A stretch of 64,000 nt of DNA from JAGXRK01 sp963714415. Its GTDB lineage: Bacteria > Bacteroidota > Ignavibacteria > Ignavibacteriales > Ignavibacteriaceae. A model generated the notes under the pieces. It did not search any database. It was not told where the DNA came from and was given only the letters and a program-made list of their open reading frames with translations. Position 1 is the first letter of the stretch. Each line of letters opens with the position of its first letter. Shown here one piece after another: positions 38,421 to 48,932 of the stretch. A program made the translations under genes and the position numbers. The stretch lies in the NCBI GenBank assembly GCA_963714415.1, contig CAVQOL010000002.1, positions 301,997 through 365,996 on the forward strand. Direction: 5' to 3'.

Positions 38421-38577
38421 GTAAATGGAATTATTGAAAAGTAATGTGTTCTTCAAGTTTGAAGTTACAGCGGTAAGCTCGCTAAGAGAAAATTTTTTTG
38501 ATTCCATTCAAGAATTTAGTAATTCTAATGAAGAATAAATTTTTGTTACGGATTTTATTTTTTAATTTTGGGTTGAA

Positions 38578-39180
38578 ATGATTGTACAAAAAAACATATC
38601 AGTACTACTTTTAATTTTTCTGCTAACAGGTTTAGGTTTTTCTCAAACAAAATCTACTGACAAAGCACAGGGATTTTTTCTTGCTTTTTCTGTTGGGCCA
38701 AGAGTTCCAATTGCTGAATTTTCAAATCAGAGTAATATCGGTTACGGAATTAACATCGAGTTCTCTTACGCAGATACAGATGTTTTGCCAATCTTCTTTT
38801 TCGCAACGGTGGGATTTGAACAATATCCAGGCTCACAAGATTTTTACAAAGAAACCGATTATTCTAATTTTCATACAAATTCTCTTCCAATAACCATCGG
38901 TGGACGTTACTATTTTTCGCCTATAGTAAGAGATATTATACTTCTGATGCCAATTGTACAGGCATCGGCAAATTTCAACTATTATGAAAAACTTCATCAG
39001 TTTAAAATTGACTCGGGAAGAAATAATTTTTTAGAGGATAATTCTAAATTTGGATTTAGTGCCGGTGCAGGTGTTTCAATGTTTTTAATGGAACTTCTTG
39101 CATCTTATAACTACTATGAATTAAATCAATTTCTTTCTTTTGATCTAAAAGTAAGAATACCTTTGTTTATAACATTTTAA
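38578..39180 (+). CDS. Outer-membrane beta-barrel-like secreted protein
   Basis: 200 residues with a signal peptide (ISVLLLIFLLTGLGFSQ). The mature part alternates hydrophobic and polar residues in strand-like segments (GFFLAFSVGPRVPIAEFSNQSNIGYGINIEFSY and FGFSAGAGVSMFLMELLASYNYYEL) and ends VRIPLFITF, a terminal-strand pattern of outer-membrane proteins. No specific family is recognised. It is 10 bp upstream of the enoyl-CoA hydratase gene, perhaps only by chance. Confidence 0.65.
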   Translation: MIVQKNISVLLLIFLLTGLGFSQTKSTDKAQGFFLAFSVGPRVPIAEFSNQSNIGYGINIEFSYADTDVLPIFFFATVGFEQYPGSQDFYKETDYSNFHTNSLPITIGGRYYFSPIVRDIILLMPIVQASANFNYYEKLHQFKIDSGRNNFLEDNSKFGFSAGAGVSMFLMELLASYNYYELNQFLSFDLKVRIPLFITF

Positions 39181-39190
39181 GAGATGAAAC

Positions 39191-39973
39191 ATGGAATTAA
39201 AAAACTTACTTCTCGAAATAAAAGACAACATAGCAGTAGTTGCAGTTAATCGCCCGGACAAACTTAATGCTTTGAACAAAGACACGGTTTTAGAACTGCG
39301 TTCAGTTTTCAAAGAGTTGAGAAGCAACGATAATATATTTGTAATAATTCTAACAGGAAGCGGAGAAAAAGCTTTTGTAGCCGGTGCAGACATAAAGGAA
39401 CTCAATCAACTTGATGTTCTTTCTGCAAAGAAATTTTCTGAACGCGGACAGGAGGTTTTCAACTATATTGAAAACATGAATAAACCCGTCATTGCCGCTG
39501 TTAATGGCTTTGCTCTTGGGGGAGGATGTGAACTTGCACTTGCCTGTCACATACGCCTTGCAAGTGAAAATGCAAAGTTTGGTCAGCCTGAAGTTAATCT
39601 GGGAATTATTCCCGGTTACGGCGGAACTCAGAGATTAGCCCGACTTATAAACTCCGGCAGAGCTATGGAATATATTTTAACCGGTGATATGATTGATGCA
39701 AATGAAGCATTCAGACTCGGACTTGTAAATCATGTTTATCCTCAATCCGAGTTGCTGATTAAAGCTATGGAAATGGCGCAGAAAATAGTATCAAAAGGAC
39801 AGCAAGCGGTTAGATTTGCTATCAAAGCGGTTAATGTTGTCGATCAGGTTTCTGCAAAAGAAGGGCAGAATTATGAAGCAAGTCTTTTTGCTCTTTGCTG
39901 CGGTACTGAAGATTTTAAGGAAGGTACTTCTGCATTTCTTGAAAAACGTAAACCTGATTTTAAGAACAAATAA
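39191..39973 (+). CDS. Enoyl-CoA hydratase/isomerase (crotonase family)
   Basis: 260 residues. It hydrates 2-enoyl-CoA, as in fatty acid or butanoate metabolism. The oxyanion-hole segments KAFVAGADIKEL and AVNGFALGGGCELALACHIRLAS are present, with both catalytic Glu in GGGCELA and GQPEVNLGIIPGYGGTQRL. No other beta-oxidation gene is nearby, so the exact pathway is open. Confidence 0.92.
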   Translation: MELKNLLLEIKDNIAVVAVNRPDKLNALNKDTVLELRSVFKELRSNDNIFVIILTGSGEKAFVAGADIKELNQLDVLSAKKFSERGQEVFNYIENMNKPVIAAVNGFALGGGCELALACHIRLASENAKFGQPEVNLGIIPGYGGTQRLARLINSGRAMEYILTGDMIDANEAFRLGLVNHVYPQSELLIKAMEMAQKIVSKGQQAVRFAIKAVNVVDQVSAKEGQNYEASLFALCCGTEDFKEGTSAFLEKRKPDFKNK

Positions 39974-39991
39974 AAATTTCATTACGCATAA

Positions 39992-41002
39992 ATGAACACA
40001 CAACAAAGAATAATTGCAGCACTTTTCGCAGTTGCAATTCTTCTGCTTGCTGTTAATATAATTGTAGGCAAAGTTTTCAAAACTGAAAACCAAATCATTA
40101 CTCCGAAAATACTTTCTGCGGAAGAAATTGATTCGCTGGTTTTTGTATCAATACAAAATTTCGGTCTGGAATTATCTGCAATTAAAAAGCAAAAAATTAA
40201 AGAGATTAGTATTGATGATAATTACTCAACTTATGCACTGAGTTTACCTAAAGACTTACCAATTCCTGTCTTTATTTCTGAGCTAAATGAGATTTTCAGT
40301 GATTTTGCTGTTGACATTTTAACTGATGAAAAAGTTATTTCCGGCAAAACTCTATTAAAAATTTTTTCTGAAGATGAATTAAGATTTGCTGCAAACATTG
40401 ATTACAATCCAAACTTAATAAGAGAAGCTGCATCTGTTGGATTTTTAATTAACATTAATGATAAAACAGAAAAATCTACAATCGACAATCTGCTTAACAC
40501 TCCTGAACCATTTGCTTTTTTATTCACACCTTCATTGGTTATGAAAACGTTTGTAGCATCAAATCAAAAATCCAGCAGACAGTTTGCCCTATTATTAGGA
40601 GATGAAACTACTGATCTGGATTTTAAATTTGAGTCAAATTATTCTGAAAGAAGATTAAAAAGTTCTATTCGTTACGTACTCTCAGCATTTTCTCAGGCAG
40701 CATTTTTTGTTATTGATGATAATTCATCTTTCTACGGATCAAAAATTTATTCTTTCGTTGAGAAGGAATTTCTTGCCAGGAAAATAAAAATTATTAAAAA
40801 AAGTGAATTGAGCATCCTTTCCGGTGCAATTACAAGTGCTCCAACGCAATTTAGTGAGTTAGTGCAATCTCTGGAAAGTGATCAGTCAATGTTGGTTGTT
40901 TGTTCACCTGAAGATTTTGATAGTATTCTAAATGATATAAGAAGATTCAGGAAAATCGGTTATAAATATTCAGTACCGTCTGAAATATTGTTCGGCTTAT
41001 AG
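39992..41002 (+). CDS. Unknown protein with N-terminal membrane anchor
   Basis: 336 residues. One hydrophobic segment near the N-terminus (IIAALFAVAILLLAVNIIVG) is followed by a soluble part without recognised motifs, with SSRQFALLLGDETTDLDFKFESNYSERRLKSSI in the middle. The remainder is a mixed alpha/beta pattern. It ends 8 bp before the convergent M16 peptidase gene. Function unknown. Confidence 0.7.
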   Translation: MNTQQRIIAALFAVAILLLAVNIIVGKVFKTENQIITPKILSAEEIDSLVFVSIQNFGLELSAIKKQKIKEISIDDNYSTYALSLPKDLPIPVFISELNEIFSDFAVDILTDEKVISGKTLLKIFSEDELRFAANIDYNPNLIREAASVGFLININDKTEKSTIDNLLNTPEPFAFLFTPSLVMKTFVASNQKSSRQFALLLGDETTDLDFKFESNYSERRLKSSIRYVLSAFSQAAFFVIDDNSSFYGSKIYSFVEKEFLARKIKIIKKSELSILSGAITSAPTQFSELVQSLESDQSMLVVCSPEDFDSILNDIRRFRKIGYKYSVPSEILFGL

Positions 41003-41010
41003 AGTTTCTT

Positions 41011-42369
41011 TCAAATTTCTCTTCCCTTATAATCAACTTCAACTATTTTCAATCCGGTATCTTTAAGCTGAGAATACAGCTTATTTTTATCTCCGACAAT
41101 CACACAAAATGCTTTTTCGGGATGAATTAAATTTTGTGCGGCTTCTTTTACCTGATCTGAATTTACAGCACTGACATTTTCTATATATGTATTAAAATAA
41201 TTATCAGGAAGCGAATGAATAATTTTAGTTGTAAGATTACCTGTTATTTGTCTGTAAGATTCAAAGTTAGAAGGAAACTTTTTTATGATGGATGATTTTG
41301 CAAATTCAAGTTCTTCATCCGTTACTCCGCTTTGAATTTTTTCAAGCTCGGAATAAATTTCATTAACGGCATTTACAGTATTTTCAATTCCTACCGAAGT
41401 TGAAACATAAAAATAAGCAGCGTCTTTCAGATAACTGAAAGTTGAAAATACTCCATAAGTATATCCTTTATTCTCGCGGAGATTAAGATTTATTCTGCTT
41501 GTAAATTGCCCACCAAGAATAGTATTAAGAATTAGTCGGGGGAAAAAACTATAACTGTTTCTTTTTACTGAAGGATGACCAATTCTTATTTCGCTTTGAA
41601 CAGAATCTTTTTTGTCGAAAAGGAATATTTTTTTAGAGTTAATAGAATTATCATATGATAAAACTGTCCGCTCGGTTGATGAATTCCAATCTTTAAAATA
41701 TTGTTCCATTACTTTTGTAAAACTTTCAAAATCAGAATTACCAACAGCAACAAGATTAGAAACTTTGGGAGAAAATTTATCAGAATAAAACTTTTTAATA
41801 TCATTAAGTTGAAGATTTTCAATATCATCAACATAACCCAGAGAAGGGAATGAGTAAGGATTGTTCTCACCAAAAAGAAGAAACTCAAGAATTCGCTCAG
41901 CTAAAAATTCAGGCTCATCTCCAAGTTGCAAAAGCCTGGTAGATATTTTTCTTTTCTCTCTTTCAAAATCCTGTTGTTTAAAGTCTGGTTTTAATAAAAC
42001 CTTTGAAAAAATATCTAATGAACTTTCAAGGTTTTCAGTTAATGTTTGCAGTTTTAAGTTTATTGATTCAGCACCTGAGTTAACAGAAAAGTTAGAACCA
42101 AGAGAATCGAAAGCATCGCTGATCTCAAGTGCAGATAAACCATCGGCACCCTCATCAATTACCATTGAAGTTAAGTTTGATAATCCTTTTTGGTTTCTAG
42201 GATCAAACTTGCTGCCGCATTCAATCATCAAATTTAATCTTGTTATCGGAAGTTTTTCTTTTTGGATATAAACTACTTTTAGTCCGTTTGATAGAGTTGT
42301 TTCCTGAATTTCAGGAAGGGAAAAAAATAATTCTCCCGCGGGTTCCGGCTTTTGTTTTCTGTTGATCAT
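41011..42369 (-). CDS. M16 family peptidase-like subunit, catalytically inactive
   Basis: 452 residues with the M16 N- and C-terminal domains: LSNGLKVVYIQKEKLPITRLNLMIECGS, RSEIRIGHPSVKRN-like (QSEIRIGHPSVKR) and GGQFTSRINLNLRENKGYTYGVFSTFSYLKDAAYF. The HxxEH zinc site is absent (NLTSMVIDEG at that position). The C-terminal Arg-Tyr substrate pair RENKGYTYG is present. It overlaps the active M16 gene upstream by 4 bp, which fits an active/inactive heterodimer. Confidence 0.9.
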   Translation of the reverse strand: MINRKQKPEPAGELFFSLPEIQETTLSNGLKVVYIQKEKLPITRLNLMIECGSKFDPRNQKGLSNLTSMVIDEGADGLSALEISDAFDSLGSNFSVNSGAESINLKLQTLTENLESSLDIFSKVLLKPDFKQQDFEREKRKISTRLLQLGDEPEFLAERILEFLLFGENNPYSFPSLGYVDDIENLQLNDIKKFYSDKFSPKVSNLVAVGNSDFESFTKVMEQYFKDWNSSTERTVLSYDNSINSKKIFLFDKKDSVQSEIRIGHPSVKRNSYSFFPRLILNTILGGQFTSRINLNLRENKGYTYGVFSTFSYLKDAAYFYVSTSVGIENTVNAVNEIYSELEKIQSGVTDEELEFAKSSIIKKFPSNFESYRQITGNLTTKIIHSLPDNYFNTYIENVSAVNSDQVKEAAQNLIHPEKAFCVIVGDKNKLYSQLKDTGLKIVEVDYKGREI

Positions 42370-43640
42370 TTACTTTGCTTTTTATTTGATATTACCCTGA
42401 GTTCCACAAAAGGATTTGATAGATATTTTGAACAGACTGCTGAAACTTCAGCTTTACTTATTTTATTGTATCGCATTAAATCATAGTTAAACTTGTTGGG
42501 ATCGTTGAGATAAAAATTGTACAAATTTAATCTGTCTGCTATTATATCAATACTTTGCATTGAATAAATGTAGTTTGCTTTTATTCCGTTTTTAGTTTTT
42601 ATCAATTCATTGTCGCTCACACTATCATTGTAAATTTTATTTATTTCATCAAAGATCACTTCCTTAATTTTATCGAGTGAAATATTAGGTTTAGCTGTTG
42701 AGGCAATCATAAACATTCCGCCAAACTTTCCTGAGAATTGAAACGCAGAAACATCCTGGGAAATTTCTTCATCAAAAACCAATCTTTTATACAACCTTGA
42801 ATTTTTAGAACCGCTTAAAATATCTGCCAGTACATCAAGAACAGGATCATCATTGCTGTAAATTTTATCTGTTCTCCAAGTAAGGTATAGCCTGTCCAGT
42901 TGAACATTGTCAGGATGTTCAATTAGTATATTTTTATCAAGCTTAAAAAGTAATTCAGACGGTTCTCTTCTGTTATTTGATGAATTAATTGAGCCGAAAT
43001 ATTTTTCGATGAGATTCTTAGCTTTTTCTGATTCAAATTCTCCTGCAATAACAAGAGTGGCGTTGTTAGGAGAATAATTCTGTGAAAAGAAAGTTCTAAC
43101 ATCGTCAAGTGTGTAACTTTTTATATCATCTAAATATCCTATTGTTGCCCAGCTATATGGATGACCATCTGGATATAAATTTTTAAGAATTATTTCCCAC
43201 GCTAACCCATAAGGTTGATTATCATATCTTTCAAGCCGTTCATTAGCAACAACACTTTTCTGATTATCGAGCTTTTCCTGAGTGAGTGAATTTAAGAAAT
43301 ATCCCATCCTATCAGATTCCAGCCAAAGTGCTAACTCAAGTGAATTGGATGGAAGTTTTTCATAGTAATTTGTTCTGTCGAAATTTGTAGAGCCGTTCAA
43401 AGTTCCGCCGGCTTCCTGGATGTATCTGAAGTGCATTTCTTTCTGAACGTTTTCAGAACCCTGAAACATCATATGCTCAAACAGATGTGCAAGTCCTGTT
43501 TTGCCCTTTACTTCATAAGCTGAACCAACTTTGTACCAGATGTTTACTGCAACAAGAGGCAATGAAGCATCTCTATGTAAAATAATCTCTAAACCGTTTT
43601 TGAGCTTATATTTTTCGTAATTAAGATTTAATAATTCCAT
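42366..43640 (-). CDS. M16 family zinc metallopeptidase, active subunit
   Basis: 424 residues. The inverted zinc motif LAHLFEHMMFQGSEN (HxxEH) is intact, with the downstream glutamate in the expected region (VVANERLER). The C-terminal domain has LADILSGSKNSRLYKRLVFDEEISQDVSAFQFSG. Such enzymes are periplasmic or cytoplasmic peptide-degrading proteases; no signal peptide is seen here. It is the first gene of the M16 pair. Confidence 0.92.
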   Translation of the reverse strand: MELLNLNYEKYKLKNGLEIILHRDASLPLVAVNIWYKVGSAYEVKGKTGLAHLFEHMMFQGSENVQKEMHFRYIQEAGGTLNGSTNFDRTNYYEKLPSNSLELALWLESDRMGYFLNSLTQEKLDNQKSVVANERLERYDNQPYGLAWEIILKNLYPDGHPYSWATIGYLDDIKSYTLDDVRTFFSQNYSPNNATLVIAGEFESEKAKNLIEKYFGSINSSNNRREPSELLFKLDKNILIEHPDNVQLDRLYLTWRTDKIYSNDDPVLDVLADILSGSKNSRLYKRLVFDEEISQDVSAFQFSGKFGGMFMIASTAKPNISLDKIKEVIFDEINKIYNDSVSDNELIKTKNGIKANYIYSMQSIDIIADRLNLYNFYLNDPNKFNYDLMRYNKISKAEVSAVCSKYLSNPFVELRVISNKKQSK

Positions 43641-43649
43641 AAATTCTTT

Positions 43650-44879
43650 TTAGTATTCGTTTAAAATCGCTTGAATACGCTTTAGTTTACCGTCAATATT
43701 AGTTTTCGGTTTAATATTTAAAATTTTACAGAGCAGTGGATATATATCAATATTTAATACAGTTCCAATCTTATAATTCTTTTTGAAAGAAGGACCCATT
43801 GCATAAAAAATTCCGTGCATATCAGTGAAGTAATTATCGTAACCGTGATTACCGGAAATTGATTTATTGTTGTATGAATCTGCAGTTTTTTCATTAACCA
43901 AAGACCAACCCGGATCAGCAATTACAACTATATCAGGTAAAAGATGTGAGGCTGATAAATTATAATGTTCTGGTAAATTATCTTTGTAATAAACTCTGTA
44001 ATTCTTTTCATTTTCTTTCAGAGTATTATAAATGATTGTCTTGTTTTCAGGATCAGGGAATACAAACATAAAAGGACCATCATCAACAATTTTATATCTC
44101 AGACCTTTTAAGATTTCATCAATATTAATAACTCGCTCATTTGATATTTCATTCATTCCGTGATCTGAAACTACAATGATATTAGTGCTGTCAAAAAGAT
44201 TTATTTTTTTGAGTTTTACTATCAGTGTATTTAGAAGTGAATCAAGACTCATTATTGTGTTATTAATTTCTACGGAGTTTGGACCAAATCTATGACCGTA
44301 AGTATCGGCAGCATCAAAATAAACAGTTATAAATATAGGTCTTTCATCATAAGGCAGCTTAAGCCATTCAATTATTCCATCTATCCTCTGCATATAAGGA
44401 CGTTTGTGCTCATAGAAATGAAAATAATCCGGTCTTCTGTATTCAATATCTATTTCAGAACCCGGCCAAAAGTAGCTGGCTGTAATTAAACCTTGCTTTC
44501 TGGCAGTTTCCCAAATGGCTTCTCCTCTATACCATCGGCTGTTTTCCACTGCGGACCTGTCTCCCAATGAGAAATACTCATCATAAAAAGGGTCATACAT
44601 ATTATTTGAAATTAAACCGTGATTTTGTGGATAGAGTCCTGTAACAATTGTGTAATGATTTGGAAAAGTTTTTGATGGAAAAGATGGCTGCAGAGATAAG
44701 GCAGAAACTCCATTTTCAGCAATCATTTTGAATGTTGGTGTAATTCCTCTGTTTGGATAATCCCACCTAAAACCGTCAAAAGAAATTAGAATTGTATAAT
44801 TCTTATCTTGAGCGGAAATTGTTACCGAAATTAAGAAAAAAAATAATATATGGATAAAGGATTTTGCTAAGTTCTTCAT
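43650..44879 (-). CDS. Secreted type I phosphodiesterase / nucleotide pyrophosphatase (ENPP family)
   Basis: About 409 residues from ATG 44879, which opens a signal peptide (MKNLAKSFIHILFFFLISVT, cut after SAQ). An upstream ATG at 44954 would only add a hydrophobic extension and is disfavoured. Alkaline-phosphatase-fold motifs: ILISFDGFRWDYP (metal Asp), PSFPSKTFPNHYTIVTGLYPQNHG with the nucleophile Thr, FDAADTYGHRFGP, VVSDHGMNEI and SGNHGYDNYFTDMHGIFYAMGPSF. It probably hydrolyses extracellular nucleotides or phosphodiesters in the periplasm, which would fit the nucleoside salvage genes elsewhere in the window, though the link is inference. Confidence 0.9.
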   Translation of the reverse strand: MKNLAKSFIHILFFFLISVTISAQDKNYTILISFDGFRWDYPNRGITPTFKMIAENGVSALSLQPSFPSKTFPNHYTIVTGLYPQNHGLISNNMYDPFYDEYFSLGDRSAVENSRWYRGEAIWETARKQGLITASYFWPGSEIDIEYRRPDYFHFYEHKRPYMQRIDGIIEWLKLPYDERPIFITVYFDAADTYGHRFGPNSVEINNTIMSLDSLLNTLIVKLKKINLFDSTNIIVVSDHGMNEISNERVINIDEILKGLRYKIVDDGPFMFVFPDPENKTIIYNTLKENEKNYRVYYKDNLPEHYNLSASHLLPDIVVIADPGWSLVNEKTADSYNNKSISGNHGYDNYFTDMHGIFYAMGPSFKKNYKIGTVLNIDIYPLLCKILNIKPKTNIDGKLKRIQAILNEY

Positions 44880-45176
44880 AAGATTAAATAGGTAAAAAAT
44901 ATTTGATAAAATAAAGTTATATAAAAAATCTTTCAGTATCTTCAAAAAGTACAATTTTATTAATATGCAAATATTTTGCTAAAATTAATTAAATATTATA
45001 TTTAAAAAAAAGTGAATCTTCGCTTGCATGAAAAGTTGTTTACTAAGATATTTAACACGCTAATTTTTAATCTTAAACTGAATCTTAGTCTATGCTAATA
45101 TTTCTACAAATCCAGAATATCTTTAGACCCCAACAAATAATTAACTCATTATTCAAACAAATAGGAGAGATCCCCA

Positions 45177-47898
45177 ATGACTAAACTGTACAGTCTCATT
45201 TTCACATTGGTTCTTCTGTTTTCTGTTTCAAACTTCGCTCAGAACTACACGGTATCTGGTCAAGTTACAGACGGAAAAACAGGCGAACTATTAGTAGGTG
45301 CAAATGTCCTTATCAAAAATATGGGCACTGGTGCCGCAACTAATGGAAGTGGTCAATATGCAATTTCGCTTCCAGCGGGAGAATATGCTATAGTTTGTAG
45401 CTATATCGGCTACGAAAAAGTAGAAAAGGATATTGAAGTAAATGGTGATATGACCGTGAACTTTAGTCTTAAAGAATACCAATTTACTCTTAGTGTTACA
45501 GTTATCTCTGATAGAGCAAAGGAAAGAGAAACCCCTGTTGCTTTTACGAACATTGATAAGAGACAGATGGATTTTAATCTCGGTTCAAAAGATGTTCCAC
45601 TTGTGCTGAATACTGCCCCATCAGTTTTTGCTACTGATCAAGGCGGCGGTGCCGGAGATGCTCGTGTAAACGTGCGTGGTTTTAATCAAAGGAATGTTGG
45701 TATAATGATCAATGGTATCCCGATTAACGATATGGAAAATGGATGGGTTTATTGGTCTAACTGGGATGGTTTAGGTGATGCTACTTCTTCAATCCAGTTA
45801 CAAAGAGGATTGAGCTCTGTTAACTTAGCTACACCATCAATTGGCGGTACTGTAAATATTATTACTGATCCGACTCAACACAAAGCTGGTGCATACTTCA
45901 GAAATGAATATGGAACCGGGAATTTCAGCAAACAAACCTTTTTTGGTCATACAGGATTGGTTGATGGAAAATTCGCTATGAGCTTTGGTGGAGTTCGTAA
46001 GGTTGGAGAGGGCGTTGTTGATAGAGCCTGGACAGATGCTTGGGCTTATTATATGGGAATGGCATATCAGGTTGACGATAAAAACAGACTTGAATTATAT
46101 GCTATGGGAGCTCCGCAGAAGCATGGTCAAAGACGATGGATGTTGAATGCGGCAAATTTTAGTCACGAACTTGCCAGGGATTTAGGCTATACAGAAGACG
46201 TACTTGAAGATACTCGGTTTGCTGAACAAGGTACTCTTTACAATTCAAACTGGTCTGGTGTCAGTACTTCATATACCGGCATGCAGTGGGAACGATCATA
46301 CTGGAATAGCGATTTAAATCAAAGGCATGATCCTGCATATATTAATGAAAGTGTTAATTATTTCCACAAACCATTGGTCAATCTGAACTGGTATTCACAG
46401 TTTTCAGATGTATTTAGTTTATACAGCACAGTTTATTATTCGGGTGGACAAGGTGGTGGTTCAGGTACATACGGAAGTTTAGGATGGAATTATGGTCTAT
46501 TACAAAGAGTAGTTGATTATGATTTGACAATCGCAAGAAACACCGCGACTGCACAAATGGATACTAATGGATTATATGCTTCCAGAGGTATTTTAAGAAA
46601 TAGCGTTAATACACAGTGGACTCTTGGTGCAATCTCTAAAGCTTATTTAAAAGCTTCCAAAGAATTAACTTTATCTTTTGGAATAGATGTAAGAACAGCT
46701 GAGATTGAACACTTCAGAGAAGTTCGCGACCTTCTTGGCGGAGATTATTTCATATTCACAGGTAATGAATTTGACACACCTGATGATTATCTATAAGAAA
46801 TTAGGTGACAGAATTGATTACAATAATACTAATACTATAAACTGGATGGGTGCTTATGTCCAGGGTGAATATACCAAAGATCAATATACTCTTTATGGTA
46901 CTGCCGGGTATACGACAATTAAATATGATTATACTGATCACTTCAGGAAAGATACAGTCACTGGTGGTGAGATTAATTTAGTCAGCGATTTTATCGGCGG
47001 TTATCAGTTTAAAGGTGGTGCAAGTTACAGAGCTACTAATGATATTGTTGTTTACATTAATGGTGGCTACGTCTCTCAGGTACCTACTTTTGACCAGGTG
47101 ATTAGTGACGTTGATGCACAATTTGTTGAAGATCAGATAAACCAAAAGTTCTTTTCATTTGAGTTAGGAACAAATACTTCTTGGTTACAAAGTAAATTAA
47201 ATCTGACTGCCAATTTATACTTTACAGACTGGTCTGACAGATCCACTGATAGGATAGTTCCTGATCAGGAAGGAAATGAAAAATTAATCAGACTGCAAGG
47301 AATCAGTTCCAGACATATGGGTGCTGAATTTGAAGTCGCTTACCAGCCTGTAAAATTTGTCAGGTTTGATGCAGCATTCAGCTATGGAATCTGGGAATAT
47401 ACTGATGACGTCAGCGGAACCTACATTGTTGATTTTGCTACAGGAGAATCTGAAGATTATAACTTTTACCTAAAAGACTTAAAAGTTGGTGATGCACCGC
47501 AAACCCAGCTTGCAGCTGCACTTACGGTATTTCCTGTTCCGGGTCTTCAGGCTCAGTTACTCTGGAGAAATTATAGCAATTATTATTCTGAATTTGATCC
47601 GTTCAGTAGAACTGATTCAACCGATAGAGAACAAGTATGGCAAATACCATCTTATAGCTTGTTCGATCTTCACTTTTCTTATAATATCCCTGCAAAAGTT
47701 GCCGGTGCAAATGTAACCCTGTTTGCACACGTATTTAACTTGTTTAATGCGTTATATGTACAGGATGCAGTGGACAATAGTCAGTATAACGGTTATACAG
47801 CAAATAATGAAGAGTTAGGTACTCACCGTGCAGATGATGCTGAAATATATCCTGGATTACCAACGACATTTAATCTTGGATTTAACATAACATTATAA
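45177..47898 (+). CDS. TonB-dependent outer-membrane receptor with CarboxypepD_reg domain (one frameshift)
   Basis: About 906 residues. Signal peptide LYSLIFTLVLLFSVSNFAQ; then a CarboxypepD_reg-like domain (TVSGQVTDGKTGELLVGANVLIKNMGTG, residues about 23-105); then the plug (VPLVLNTAPSVFATDQGGGAGDARVNVRGFNQRNVGIMINGIPINDMENG) and a long beta-barrel ending in FNLGFNITL. The frame breaks near 46793-46795, where dropping one base gives DDYLKKLGDRIDYNN. No SusD partner follows, so the substrate may not be a glycan. An AGGAG site precedes the ATG and a strong terminator follows. Confidence 0.92.
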
Positions 47899-47928
47899 GT
47901 CGTTTGGATTCTGATCAAATCCTTATAA

Positions 47929-47956
47929 AAAAAGGGCTGCGATTGCAGCCCTTTTT
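47929..47956. terminator. Bidirectional terminator between the TonB receptor and lepB
   Basis: Perfect 12-bp arms AAAAAGGGCTGC/GCAGCCCTTTTT with a GATT loop and flanking A and T runs. It serves the two convergent genes. Confidence 0.93.
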
Positions 47957-47976
47957 ATTTTTTATGTGCAATAGTT

Positions 47977-48930
47977 TTAGTGTAACAGTTTCAAAACTCT
48001 ATCCGGTCTTATCGATCCGAGTAATCTGAATAAATCAGAAAAGGGAATATCCCGATCCCAGGAAAATAAAGTAATAAAAGCTTCGCCAACAACTAAATCT
48101 CTTGATACTAATCCCCAAAATCTGCTGTCCTGACTGTCATCTCTATTATCACCCATCATAAAGTAATAATCTTTTTTGAAGGTGTAAAAAGAAACAGGAA
48201 CATCCTTTATCATAACAATATTATTTTTTACATCCACGACTCTTTCTTCGTACTCACGGTCGATTATTGTTCTCCATTGTTCAACATTATAGATGTTAAG
48301 TGGTATTTTCATTCCTTTACTGGGAATTACCAGTGGACCATAGTTATCACGATTCCACGGCAATCCTTTAGGGAAGATATCATATTCAGCCGTTCCTTTT
48401 GGAATAGGTTTTAAATAAGCGCTGTTCATTCCCCTATAATATTTAATAAATGGCGGTCTCCAGAATTCTTTTCCGTTCACAAAGACAACCTTATCAACAA
48501 TTTCAACAGTATCACCCGGTGTCCCAATACATCGCTTAACATAGTTTACACCTTTTTCATTTGGCACAAGCTGGTCTCTATCACCAGGATATTCAAATAC
48601 AACAATGTCTTTTGGTTTAGGGTCTTTAAGAGCAGGAAGCCTGAAATAGAGAAGTTCAATTTCTGTAAATGGAATGTACTTAGGTGATGATGAACCGTAA
48701 ATAAATTTATTTACAAGAACAAAATCTCCTACAAGAATTGTGTCTTCCATCGATCCGGTAGGGATTCTTGTATTCTGAATGATAAAAGTAATTATAAAAA
48801 ATGCAGCAATAGCAGCAAATGCAAGCTGCTTGAAGAATTCTTTAACTTTCTCACCAAATGTTTTCGGTTTCTTCTCTTCTTCTTTTGGTTTTGATTTGAA
48901 AATGTTCTTTAGCTTTTCTTGAAACGACAA
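47977..48930 (-). CDS. lepB: Signal peptidase I
   Basis: 317 residues. It cleaves signal peptides on the outer face of the inner membrane. An N-terminal membrane segment (LAFAAIAAFFIITFIIQNTRIP) runs into the catalytic serine box PTGSMEDTILVGDFVLVNKF. The catalytic Lys is in GVNYVKRCIGTPGDTVEI, and the box GDNRDDSQDSRFWG follows. The ~15 charged residues before the membrane segment are typical. It follows gatB by 2 bp. Confidence 0.95.
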   Translation of the reverse strand: MSFQEKLKNIFKSKPKEEEKKPKTFGEKVKEFFKQLAFAAIAAFFIITFIIQNTRIPTGSMEDTILVGDFVLVNKFIYGSSSPKYIPFTEIELLYFRLPALKDPKPKDIVVFEYPGDRDQLVPNEKGVNYVKRCIGTPGDTVEIVDKVVFVNGKEFWRPPFIKYYRGMNSAYLKPIPKGTAEYDIFPKGLPWNRDNYGPLVIPSKGMKIPLNIYNVEQWRTIIDREYEERVVDVKNNIVMIKDVPVSFYTFKKDYYFMMGDNRDDSQDSRFWGLVSRDLVVGEAFITLFSWDRDIPFSDLFRLLGSIRPDRVLKLLH

Positions 48931-48932
48931 TT

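Noticed and set aside
38425..38538. A 37-codon open frame between truA and the beta-barrel gene
   Set aside because: No ribosome site, no recognisable motif and low-complexity composition; chance is likelier than a gene.
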